Positions 24,956-35,574 of a DNA stretch of 64,000 nt are shown here, one piece after another (position 1 is the stretch's first letter; every line of letters begins with the position of its first letter). The notes beneath the pieces were generated by a model. The model was not told the origin of the DNA. It worked only from the letters and a program-made list of their open reading frames with translations, and searched no databases. The translations under genes and the position numbers were made by a program. The stretch is from positions 1,178,001-1,242,000 of the forward strand of contig OY744473.1 in NCBI GenBank assembly GCA_963556145.1. The letters are read 5' to 3'. The stretch comes from Hygrocybe punicea. Its lineage: Eukaryota; Basidiomycota; Agaricomycetes; Agaricales; Hygrophoraceae.

Positions 24956-27900
24956 ATAGAATTCAATCCGAGATAGCTACTACAAAATCTGTTAACCCAG
25001 CCAAATCTTGTTCAATCTCATCGTCATCCACAGTGAAAGCGTGATCGGCCACCCAATCCTCGACTAAATGATCAACTCGCTGACGTCCATAGCGTACATC
25101 TGAGGCAACATTGATGAGCCCATACTGTACCCCCACACTCCCTGGAACCCCCAAAAATCCACCCAATCGTTTGATTCGATCCAAACGGTGTATGCTCACA
25201 GAATTGACCATGGACCGCTTGCTCCAGTGCTTGTGCAACTCCTCAGCAAGTGGGGGATCCGTGATGTTCAAGTGCGTTAGGGTTTCTTCCATGTGAATCG
25301 TTTCATTGTGAATAGCTGTGCGTAGACGTGGAATTTCAACATTCAAACGTGCAATCTCTGAATGAGCTTGAGATAATTGCAAGTACTTGACTGTAGCTTC
25401 GCGATGTGCTGGTTGAGCCCAAGCTGCAGTGCGGATGTCGGTTCGTGAATAACGAAGAATGTTAAATTCGGCCAGAAAGCCATAATCAACAATTTCTTTC
25501 CAGGTTAGTGCTGGGCGGGAAATTTTGGCAGCTTCAGTGTTGTATTCAGTAAGGGCCTTTCGAATGGCTTCAGAGCGCCGTTGAAGTGCTCTCGAAATGT
25601 GTTGCCGCATTTTGTAACCTAAACTGATTTAATCAAAGATGAAATATCATGGAAATCAACCCCATACCAGTGCCGGACATATTGAGTTTTGTCAGCTCAA
25701 AAAGTCGCTGTATTACAAGATGTTCAAGCTCATCCAAAGCTTGGCGATATTGCCGGTGAGTGATTTCTCGTTTTACCTCCTGGTATTTGGGGGATGATGG
25801 TTGCCAACGATCACCAATGAGATCAAGCTGATTCTCCAAACCTGCGACAAGTGTTTCGAAATTTTGAAGCTTCGCATACGTTGAATCAACCATACGTTGC
25901 GCTTGTCGAATAGCAGCAGGCAAATTTTGTACCACGGTGTCACTGAAGACTCGATGAACTCCCCCTCGGGCATTGTCCCAATTCATTCTGGGGAACAGTA
26001 TGACATCACTGGTTGCATGTGATTGTGCATAAGTACTTACTGGCATTGAGCGAGATTGTCGAGGGCATCAACATAATGAAATCGAAGCAGATATTCAGCA
26101 GGCTCCTCCTTCAAGCTCTCCAAATATCGTTGCTCTTGCTCAAGGTATCCCTCAAAATCTGCATCTACAATATTGAGACCCTCCCGTAGTTTCTGGAGGT
26201 CTGGAGTCAGTGTTTGGATGACCGACAGTGCCGCACGATAATGATTAAACAGAAAATTCCCTAATAAGTTGGTCATATTTTGGCTGCATGATTATTGAAG
26301 TATGGTACCCACCAAGTTCGGCATACTTATCTTCATCCCAAAAGGCAAAGTGTTCCTCGATGGCTTGATGGCGATGAAACTTGCTTGCATGTCATGTGCC
26401 ACGTGCAACAGCATTGGAAGCCAAAAAGATTCTCTCACACCCTTCACCTTCCGATCGGCCCATACCCTTGATATAAAGAGGATGCCAATTTAATTGACAC
26501 CCACGGTTGTGAGCATGCCCATGAAAAGCATTAACCGACATGCGAAATTGCAGGCTCCGCGCAAGTGGACCAAGACTACTATCCTGGAGTGTTTTGTCAA
26601 ATGCACAGCCAATATCATATCGACATCCGATCTTGGGGCCATAAACTGAAAGCAGCCGGTCAACCATGGCGAGCAGATACTTGCGACTGCCACATAACAT
26701 ATCAGTTGAATATTGAAACTAATCGGGAAAGGCATCTTACAGTTCCCCGTTTTGAATCATATCACAGATCTGCAGAACAAGGCCATGGCGACAGGCGACA
26801 ATGAATATACCCGTTTCATCAAATATTCTGAACTTCTTTTTCCGCTCCTCTGGTCCTGCAACATGCCAACGTTTGATGCAGTGTGCAACAGGGTCTGAAG
26901 GAGGCAAATCTTCCCAATCGTCATTTGAATCTTCAGCTGCCGCTTTCGCTTTGCCTGTACCTTGCTGAAAGAGATATCAGGATATATATATTAGCATGTA
27001 AAATATCAAATATTACTGATCGGGCCTCATCATGAAACCGGTCAACCTCTTTTGGTCCCATCCAGTAATCCGAGTGAGCTATTCGGCCATCTGGGCGGTC
27101 CTCTTGCAGACGAACGAAGGCATGTGTCCAACAAAGTGAACTATTTGCATCCATTTCGCACAAGAATGAAAATATGAGCTCTGGCTCATCTGCAAGTTGG
27201 TAGAAACAGGCTGGACAGCAGTTTAGCAGATGCCAGTTTGGTGTGTCTCGTCCCAGTGCCGATTTGAGCTGCCTTTCCACCACATAAATGATCTCCAAAT
27301 ATATATCATAAGCGATGGAAATTTGATCACTCAGGTACCTGCGGTACGGCACCTGCGGTTACCGTCCCATCAATTAATATATACATTGGACTGAAAGAAC
27401 ATACATTATGTAAATGACATAATGCTCGAGCCTGACCCTGGATACTGAGGCGAGGGCTGACGCGGTGAGTTTGACGGAATGCTGTCAGTGTCTGCAGTGA
27501 TATAGCAACAGTCGGAAGAAGTGGGGAACAGCCAATATAGCCATGGCGAAGTAATACTGTATTGAGGTGCAGGTCCGTTGACAGGATAGGGAAGTGATGG
27601 CGGCTGCAAGCTACAAATTAAGTCAGAAGATACCGTTGTCAATTGGCTGGACATACAGAATGTATCAACAACCATGACATCGAGCAATTGAATGTTGTCG
27701 TGTTCAACATGAATAGGGAGGATAGGAAGTTGTTCACCATTGTCGTTAATGTTGGGGAAGTTCGGTTTGGTTCGGTTTGGGGCCTTTTTGCCCAAACCGG
27801 AAACCGAATGGTCCAGTTTTCCACCCAAAGTCCCCAAACCAGACCGAAACCGATGCAAACGGTTTGCATCGGTTCGGTTTCGGTCCAAACGCGGTCTGAA

Positions 27901-28377
27901 CCGCGGACCACTAGTGCTCAGTGCCCCTGCACCATTCTGACCTCGCAACAGTGCTGCGCACGTCAATTGACGTGGCCAGCCTGTTTGCGAGGTGAGATTG
28001 GGGTGCTGGGGTGCTGGCACACCCTGCGCCGGCATTGAGCCGCACGCGGGCTTCTCCATGGGTGTCCCGACGCATCACACGCGTTGTACATGCGATGTGG
28101 GTTGACTGCGTTGGCCGTTTTCGGTGGACGCGTGATGGTGGTGGTGGTGGTGGTGGTGGTGGTGCCCCACGCATCATATGCGTTGTGCACGCGATGACGG
28201 CTGGGCCGCTTTGGTTGTTTTCGGCGGACACGTGGTGGTGGTGGCATAGGAGCCTCTTCGCGAGGGTGTCCGGACACGTCATATGCGTTGTACACACGAC
28301 GATGGCCGGGTTGACCCCGCGTTGGCCTTCCTCAGTGGTGTTAGTGTTGCGTGGTGGTGGTGGTACGGTGCCGCGTT

Positions 28378-28462
28378 CTATAATGGACGAATAAATCAGT
28401 GAAAAAATGAATAAAGGTACATACCACGAAGGAGCAGGGTGGATGCACCACCCCTGCTGCTC
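28378..28462 (-). other. Stem-loop abutting an intron-like segment (module 2)
   Basis: Stem GAGCAGGGTGG/CCACCCCTGCTGCTC (28432-28462, one bulge) is followed on the minus strand by donor GTATGT at 28424. A 47-base AT-rich segment ends ATTATAG at 28378. Confidence 0.5.
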
Positions 28463-28676
28463 TTCCACCTTGTTGACTCCACCCCATTCACGTACGTTTG
28501 GCGCGCATTTTGAACGCGTTTGGCGTGGCGCTGGGGGTGGGCCGTGGGCGTTGCTGTGGGCGCGTCCGGCGTGGTGTTGACGGTGGTTGTAACCGTCGCT
28601 GTTGTCGTTGCCGTTGTCGTGGTCATTGTCGTTGTCGTGGTGGTGGTGGTGGTGGTGGTGGCCGTGGTGCATCAAC

Positions 28677-28758
28677 CTGTAATTTGTAAATGCGTTAGTT
28701 AAGTTCGAATAAATAAAAATAAAAAACATACGCGGGCGGCAGGGAGTACCCCGCCGCC
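28677..28758 (-). other. Stem-loop abutting an intron-like segment (module 3)
   Basis: Stem GGGCGGC.../...CCGCC at 28735-28758 is followed on the minus strand by donor GTATGT at 28731. The 55-base segment has branch-like TTAACTAAC and ends AATTACAG at 28677. Confidence 0.5.
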
Positions 28759-29889
28759 TGTTTTGTTGACCTCGGGTGCTCCATCATCTTCGTTTGGCGT
28801 ATATCGGGGGTGTTGTTGGGGTTGGTGACTTTGGGTGACTTTCGAAGTCAGCCATGTAGCCGACTTTGGACTGTCAGTTTGCGGTTCAAACTGAGTTTGA
28901 AACCGTTTCGGCCCGCGGCCAAATCTCCAAACCGGAGACTGAATGGTTCGGTCTCAGCCGAAATTTCCAAAACTGAAACTGAAACCGGCGGTTTCGGTTC
29001 GGTCTAAACTGGGTTTGGGTCGGTCTGAGACTGAACTTCCCCAACACTAGTTGTCGTGTAGCCGATAGTTGAGATAGGTGTCAACCAAGAATTTGAGCTG
29101 TGGAATCGAGTTAGCGGTTGTAATGTTTATGCGATTGCTCCGGTCTCGATCATCGACACGACGGCTGGAATGCATTTTAGTAGGTGCCTGAATAGTCAGA
29201 CAGATATGCATACATTCCTGCAAGATCCGACAAGCCTTCCACAAGTTCTTCGTACAGATATTCGCCACCGGCATGGCTCAGATCAAGATCTTCATCTCCA
29301 GGTGGCAGTCGGCTGCAAATATCTGCAGCCCAGTCATCAGTTGCTGTTCCAGCATCCATATCCATGTAATAAATGGCCTCCGGTCTTCATAGGACATCCC
29401 TTGGTCAAAACAGTGAGCGGTATCAAATTGCTTGAAGTATTGCTGTATACCTTGAATACCAGCCTTGCATTTTGCTGAACCGATAGTTCTCCGCTCCACC
29501 TGCTTCCCGGACTTCAGAATATCCACGAATTTCTCATGGCACTTGAACGTGTGAGAAACTATCGCCTTCGAAAGGCCAGGAAGTCTGACACCTCGCGGAT
29601 GTCGGCTAGTCATGTAGGATAGGTGCAGAGACTCAGGGGGAGAAGGTAGTGAAAGTTCAATGATCATGGCCTTGAAGTATGTTGGCACAAAAGGGAAAAA
29701 CGAGGTACCAGCATGTTGGTGTGGGCAAAGGGTGTTGGAAATTGGCATACGAGGAATAAATAAGGCTATGGGGAATTGGCTCAGTTTGGTATGGTTTTTC
29801 ACAGCAAAAAATAGCAATGGGAGGTTCCAACGCGTACCAGATTGTGTTGCTTTACAACTTGCTATGGTCACTATCCAATGAAGGGCAGC

Positions 29890-30020
29890 GACTCGGATGG
29901 TAGTGGCTGCGGCATACACATGGAGAAGGACTCTGGTTGAGGCGTACACATGGAGGAGGACTCTGGTTGAGGTGTACACATGGGGAAGGATTCTGGTTGC
30001 GACATGCACGTGGAGGAGAG
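29890..30020 (+). repeat. 33-base minisatellite
   Basis: About four tandem copies of a unit around GTACACATGGAGGAGGACTC followed by TGGTTGAGGC. It lies between the transposase start and the right terminal repeat of the KDZ element. Confidence 0.7.
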
Positions 30021-30117
30021 GCGTTGTTGAATGAGCAGAATAGTGATATTGATTAATGTTTGAAGTACATATTGGTTCTGGTCTAGAGAGTGCCATAAGT
30101 AGCGACACGGATGGCCA

Positions 30118-30541
30118 CTGTTGATGGCGCTCAACACTGTGCTGACCAGGTGGCAGGCGCTGTTGGGGGCATGGCCTCAACAGCGATGTCCGGGCTATGT
30201 TGTAGTGAAAGGGATGTAGACAGTTAGCATTTGAAGGCCGTAATAGATATAAACGATGGCTTACGAGCAGTGGCACTACTGAGCACAGCGTGCGCTGCTT
30301 GGTGAAGGGCAAAGGGCATGGGAGTTTGGGTGGAGCGGCAGAAAGGATGCCGACTGTAGATAACAGTCGTTATCAGTGATAAAGGTGTAGTAGATAAGAT
30401 GAAAGTACATACCGCAAAGTGTAGAGTTATCCACTGATTTACTGCCGGTGTCGAGGTCACTGCAGAGGTAAGCCTAAGTGGGCTCGTCTCAGGCCACCTG
30501 AGACAAGCCTCATTGGGCTCGAAGTGTGGGAAGGTCAGGTG
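30118..30541 (-). repeat. Right terminal inverted repeat of the KDZ element
   Basis: Reverse-complement match to 20976-21365, but with about 35 extra bases near 30482-30516 containing the small palindrome CTCAGGCCACCTGAG. This is the only large difference between the two repeats. Confidence 0.85.
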
Positions 30542-30549
30542 AACATAAC

Positions 30550-31296
30550 AATTTTGGCTTAGCGTGACATGATTTTTCCAGTAGATAACAATACAATTGA
30601 CCTCCGTGATGTGACAAATTGTTATAATTCGTGAGAGTACAGTATTTCTAGCGCTGCCTTTTTTAGGTCGCAGGGACGCTGTGAGCCAAACGGCGGTGTA
30701 CGTTTCTTGTTAATTATACACTGTCTGGAGACTTCGTACATTCAGGCTGTCTTTACTTACAACCAACATCTGGCCTGTATACCCTCTGCTCGAGTGAGCC
30801 GGCAACAGCAGGCCGCTTATTTTGATTTTATTCAAGTTCCCGCTCAGGCTGCTACAAACCAACCACAATGACATCCCACTGGTTGCATGCCAGGCTGCAA
30901 GACCGTTTGGAGGAAGTAAATTACTTATAGCTACTTATCACTGGCAGCTAGCACTTACACCGTGACCAATCACTGCAACGAATTCATCTGCATCTGGACT
31001 CCCAAACGACTGACGCATTACAAAGTTGACACCATAAATAGGCATTGCAAGGTGAACTCAACACTATCATGCTAGGGTGCCCCTTTACCACTCTCCCCGG
31101 CCAGCTATGCTGAATGCCTACCATAGTGAGTTCCTTGTTCAAGTCTATGTATCCTTGCCTGCTGACCAATTAGAAACCTAGCTTGAGACATTCTGATGTG
31201 ATGCAACTGAGCTAATCAGGGGTTCTCATTAGAGTTACACCAGCGCCACCTCCCCGTTTCCTCGTTTATAACTTGTTTGGACATTGGAAATACGTT
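30550..31296. other. Flank between KDZ element and GTPase copy B, no gene recognised
   Basis: No credible coding frame. 30612-30650 is a partial inverted match to sequence near 20500. The last 35 bases hold the core promoter-like TTTATAA of copy B. Confidence 0.45.
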
Positions 31297-34084
31297 ATGT
31301 CTCTTCTGGACTCCGATACTTCTTCTGCTCAGTCTACCACCTTCTCTCTCGAGGATGATGAAGTGGGGGTCGGACTTTCCGACCCTCAACTCTTGGAGGG
31401 TCGCCGTCGCACGCTGGACCTCATTAATTGACTGCATAGTACCGGGTGAGATCTCTTTTGGACTATTGTTCACAGTCCAATGGTTGATCCATCTTGCCAT
31501 AAGTGTCCAGACGGACATGGACCTCCCACAAATTGCAGTCATAGGTGCACAAAGTGCGGGCAAGTCATCGCTTATAGAGTCCATTTCAGGCATTACACTA
31601 CCTCGTGCGGCAGGCACCTGCACCCGGTAATTTATTACTTTTCTCGATTTTGATGGTGGTGCTCATCGATAGCATGCAGCTGTCCCACGGTGTGCAGACT
31701 GTCCTTTTCCAACTACCTCTGGAAATGTGTCGTCTCACTTCGTTTCATCACTGATGCCAATGGCAAGCCCTTGGGGCAGGCTCGCAATGAACCATTTGGC
31801 ACAATTATGCATAACAAAGCCGAAGTTGAAGAGAGGATCAGAAGGGCACAAAGGGCTATTTTGAATCCTTCTACGCCATATCATCAATTTCTCGATGATG
31901 AAGACCAAGACCCCGAGGAGCGAGAGTTGACTTTCTCGAACAATTGCGTATCACTCCAAATCAGTGGAAAGGATGTCGCAGATTTGTCATTTTGTGATTT
32001 GCCCGGTGAGTGTGACCCCAGTGCTAGGTGACCCTGCTGATTTCCAGTATTTGCTAGGTCTCATTGCTAGCGTGGGCAAGGGCGGCAATAATAGTGACAT
32101 CAAAATGGTCAAACACCTCGTGACATCATACATCTCTAAGCCGAGTTGTCTGATTCTATCCACTGTGGCTTGTGAAAGTGAGTATCATGGCTAATCACTG
32201 AGTTGCGCATGGAATTGACCAGTTAAAAGCAGATTATGAGAACCAAGGAGCTCATCACCTCGCAAAACTTTATGATCCCGATGGCAAACGCACAATTGGT
32301 CAGCATTGGTACATATTGTACCGCACTCCACAACTGAAAGAATTTTTTGCAGGCGTTCTCACCAAGCCTGATCGAATTCCTCCAGGTGAGGAAGATCACT
32401 GGCTTTGGTTCATCAGGAACAAATACGAGAGTCTGGAAAATGGCTGGTACTGTGTGAAGCAGCCAAACTCAAAGTCCCTTGCACAGGGAATCACCTGGGT
32501 AGAGGCTCGAGCACAAGAAAACGAATATTTCTCGATGCATGCACCATGGTCATCTCTCGAGAGTATCTACCAGGCCAATCTTCGAACAAGCAACCTGACG
32601 GAGGGATTGAGCACCATTCTGTCTGAGCTCATCTCTAAATGGTCAACCCTTGCTTTTATCTCCGTTTGCATGAATGTCTGATTATTCTTCATGGGTAGGC
32701 TGCCAGAGATTTACAAAGAACTGGACAAGCTCCTTCGCAAGATGGAGGACAGCATGCACCAGCTTCCAAAACCGCCATCCAGTGATCCATTTGGAGAAGT
32801 CCTCCATCTTGTTGGGCATTTTGCCTGAGACTTATCGAGAAACATTGAAGGGACTCCAGAAGAGAACGGATTGTTGCAGTCTATTTGGTCTGCCCAGCTT
32901 CAAGTCAGAAGGGCCATCAGAGCCACTGCACCGACATTCTGGCCATATGAGAAGAAATTCGCGACCACCATTATTCTGCCCCCAGCTGACTTCCTGGCCA
33001 AGGAGGAAAAGGAATATGAGAATTCTTTCGAGAATATCGCTGATGGAGGAAGCCCCATTTACCTTGATGAAGTCTTTGAGCACGCCCAAATGTATGTTGT
33101 AACTTCTGCTGATTTCCATTGAAGATTTGATTACATATCGATAGGGCACATACCCAGGAGCTGCTGGACAACTATCCATTCGTTGTCCAACAAGCCTATA
33201 TATCATTATTCACAGCTAAATGGCGGGGTCCCGCTCTTGATCTTTTTGATGCTATCAACAAGATTCAGACCAAGCACGTCCAGCAAATCATTGACCATCA
33301 TTTTGGTCACTTCGGTCGCGGGGGGCTCCGACAACTGGTCCAGTGAGTCACTTTAACTCCTCCCCTCTATGGATGGTTTATCTTGGTACATTTTCGGGCT
33401 TGTCGTCACCGAATACATGAAGAACTGTCAGGACAGAACTCGAGAAAGGATAAATTGGCTGATGGACATTGAACACCGAGCATTCACTCTCAATGCTCAC
33501 TACTATTCCGATTACAAGGACAAATTCATGTCCTACTACCGAAGTTGTCGCGAGAAAGATCAGAGCAATGTTGTGTTGCATAACGCTCAGCATTACAAAC
33601 CTCCCGTCTCTGCCAAACACACCCGTGACGCTGGTGAAGTGCAGACTGTGATGGCTCAAGTATTGTCCTCTTTACCTCTGGTTGGAATCACCGGCGTGCG
33701 GGCCACGGACCTCGTGAGGTTGCTCTCGCCTGATCCCATGCAACCAGCGCTCAACATCATGTCCAGCGTTCGGGCATATTTTCAAGGTTGGATTCACTCC
33801 ATTTTCATTTTCTCAATGTCCTCACAGGTATACCCTCAGTAGCGTACAAGAGGTTTACAGACCTTGTCCCTTTGGCAATCGACTATGAATTTGTGCTTGG
33901 CATGGAACGAGGACTCGAATCTGCGTTATACACAGGTCTCCGAATTAATGGACCGAATGGACAACAAATCTGCCGGGAGCTCATCCAGGAGCCTCCAAAC
34001 ATCTCTGCACACCGAGAATCGCTGCGGAATCAGATGGATTGGCTGATGATGGCTCAGACGGAGCTTTTACGCATTGGCATGTAA
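31297..34084 (+). pseudogene. Decayed dynamin-family GTPase (copy B)
   Basis: This copy is colinear with copy A exon for exon, including G1 GAQSAGKSS, DLPG and TKPD. Three lesions are visible. TGA at 31429-31431 replaces the Arg codon before LHSTG. TGA at 32826-32828 replaces an Arg codon in the stalk (HFA-stop-DLSRN). The acceptor before GLVVTEYM has become CGG instead of TAG (around 33395-33399), so intron 8 has no AG at its normal place. Both stops fit CGA to TGA changes. A cryptic acceptor at GGACAG downstream would restore frame with a 13-residue loss, but not the nonsense codons. A start at the MDLPQIAVIG methionine would bypass only the first stop. Confidence 0.85.
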
Positions 34085-34104
34085 TAGGATGACCATTGTT
34101 AGAC

Positions 34105-34858
34105 TTAAGGTAGGGGACATCCACGATTGACTAACGTCACGTGCCAAGCGTGACGCGCCAAATTGAGTGGTTTTGAGGTGAAACACCTTTTTCTCAAGCT
34201 CCAAGCAATTTGGCTCCAATCAGCTTCTACAATTTATAGATAAAGTCTAATATATAATTTTGTACTACTCAGATTTGACTTCTCCTGTATGAACAGGAAG
34301 CCTTAGCAATTTTAAGTTCTGCAGTGTGTCAGCATGTCAGGACGGCGTCATTGGGTGAAATACCCCTGCATCAATATGCCCAGATGTCATTGATGCCCTT
34401 GAATCAGTTCCTCTTGACTCCATGTGACAGTGAGCCTATGTTTACTCATGTCATTTGACCCTGAGTCCCTGACAGAGGCATGACCAATTCTTGACAGATT
34501 CTTGGCGGTTCACAGATGCATATCATATAGGTCTCAATGGAAGTCAGGCAGCCTGGGCTGCTAGGATATACTGGGGCCACCAGATTTCCCAGATTTACTT
34601 CTTCATGAAGCAGATGCTATTCCTGCTCAACAATGAGTAATTTGCTATCTAGTTCTTCATTTTTTAATTTTTCATCAATCCCTTTGAGATACTATATCAC
34701 ATAGTATATATCTGCAATATGTAGGGAGCGAATGTCATAATTCAATGTCGATGCTACAGTATCTCTTAATCTTAAGTCGCTGTCCAGTTTTGGATGGAAT
34801 TGTCACGTAAGAGTAACACCACGTGACGTTAGTCAATCGTGGATGTCCCCTACCTTAA
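34105..34858. mobile_element. Inverted-repeat MITE, TTAA/TA duplication
   Basis: Perfect 34-base inverted repeats starting GGTAGGGGACATCCACG are flanked by TTAA on both sides (34105-34108 and 34855-34858). The motif can be read as a TTAA duplication (piggyBac-like) or as TA plus an A-starting terminus (Tc1/mariner-like). The roughly 746-base interior has no coding capacity. It inserted 21 bases after the stop of GTPase copy B. Confidence 0.8.
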
Positions 34859-35574
34859 ACCAGTGCGAATCGATTTTTTGGAGAAAACTTTTTGGTTGTG
34901 ACGAAGGCCCTCGGGAATTTAGTGAACAGAGAGAGGTGACACGTTGCTGCCAATAGCAGCACGAACTGTTCAACTCCTTCCATAAGGTGTATGGGTTCCC
35001 GCGTTTTTTTTGAATTTCTTGACAACATACGTGACCAAGAGTTGTGTACACCGAATAGATAAAAGTGCGCTGAATAGATCGTGCAATGACCACCCACTTC
35101 AAAGTCTTTTGGAATTAATTACTCAGTTCGTCCAGCCTGCATCTCCGCGCGCCTCCATGGGTCAATAGATCCTCATGCAGGAAGTTTTACTTCTGTTGGC
35201 CTACAATCAGTACTACGACGGATATCATAAGATTGATCAACAGAGCGCAAGGAATAACTTACAAAGTCAACATCATCATGATATCAGATCGCGGAGAACT
35301 AGTAGGATTATTTCTTGGACGAGCCCAAGCTAAGGCGGTGTCAGAGCAAATCCTCCACACGTGTAAAAATACCTCATCGAGGTGACCTCTGCAGGATGGC
35401 TGTGAGCATCGTTTATTGTGAATTCGTGGCAGGGTTCTGAAGGAAGGGTGAGAGTGAGGTTACTATAACTTGAGGAAAGAACTTTGAACTGGGTCGCCCT
35501 GAGTCAGCAGCACTTTGCCATTCTGGAGAACTAGGAATTCAAGGAATTTGAAGACCAAGTTACGTTGCACCGAG
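34859..35574. other. Upstream region of the UCHL5-like gene
   Basis: No credible gene. An in-frame ATG at 35515 offers a start 20 codons upstream of the one chosen for the next gene. Confidence 0.45.

Larger units (their letters stand above)
27747..29049. mobile_element. Non-autonomous hAT element inside the KDZ transposase
   Basis: Ends TAATGTTGGGGAAGTTC and (reversed) TAGTGTTGGGGAAGTTC are flanked by octamers ATTGTCGT (27739-27746) and GTTGTCGT (29050-29057), 7 of 8 matching. Subterminal AACCG/CGGTT repeats lie at both ends. The interior is GGT/GTC triplet-rich (for example 28135-28165 and 28636-28665) with no transposase. It contains two stem-loop/intron-like modules on the minus strand. 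Removing it restores the host reading frame. Confidence 0.88.
24963..29613 (-). pseudogene. KDZ-family transposase, interrupted by hAT element
   Basis: Exons run from ATG 29613 (MTSRHPRGVRLPGLSKA) to the stop at 24965-24963. In order: the N-terminal part ending NYRLHDN; after the insertion GEQLPILPIHVEHDN; a Cys-containing segment with HGYIGCSPLLPTVAISL; CCPACFYQL; CEMDANSSL; RYDIGCAFDKTL; HNRGCQLNWHPLY; EGEGCERIF; and a long helical C-terminal region with VDYGFLAEFNILRYSR. CEMDAN, RYDIGC and GCERIF probably carry the DDE-type catalytic residues of the RNase-H fold (inferred from the family). Family role: transposition of the surrounding element. The hAT element at 27747-29049 places a TAG directly after codon ...HDN, so full-length protein is lost. 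I saw no other clear lesion. Confidence 0.83.
20976..30541. mobile_element. Complete KDZ DNA transposon (about 9.6 kb)
   Basis: Inverted terminal repeats begin CACCTGACCTTCCCACAC at both ends. The element is flanked by perfect octamers AACATAAC at 20968-20975 and 30542-30549. Eight-base duplications fit what is known of the Zisupton/KDZ group. Three genes, all on the minus strand, lie inside: the transposase (24963-29613), a hypothetical gene (about 23779-24955) and an accessory gene (21679-23389). The transposase is disabled by a hAT insertion. Confidence 0.87.

Noticed and set aside
27911..28729. A 272-codon His/Asp-rich frame on the minus strand
   Set aside because: It is GTG/GTC triplet repeat inside the hAT element, reading across two intron-like segments.
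29278..30312. A 344-codon minus-strand frame
   Set aside because: It joins KDZ terminal-repeat and minisatellite sequence to the first transposase exon; only the part from 29613 matches the family.
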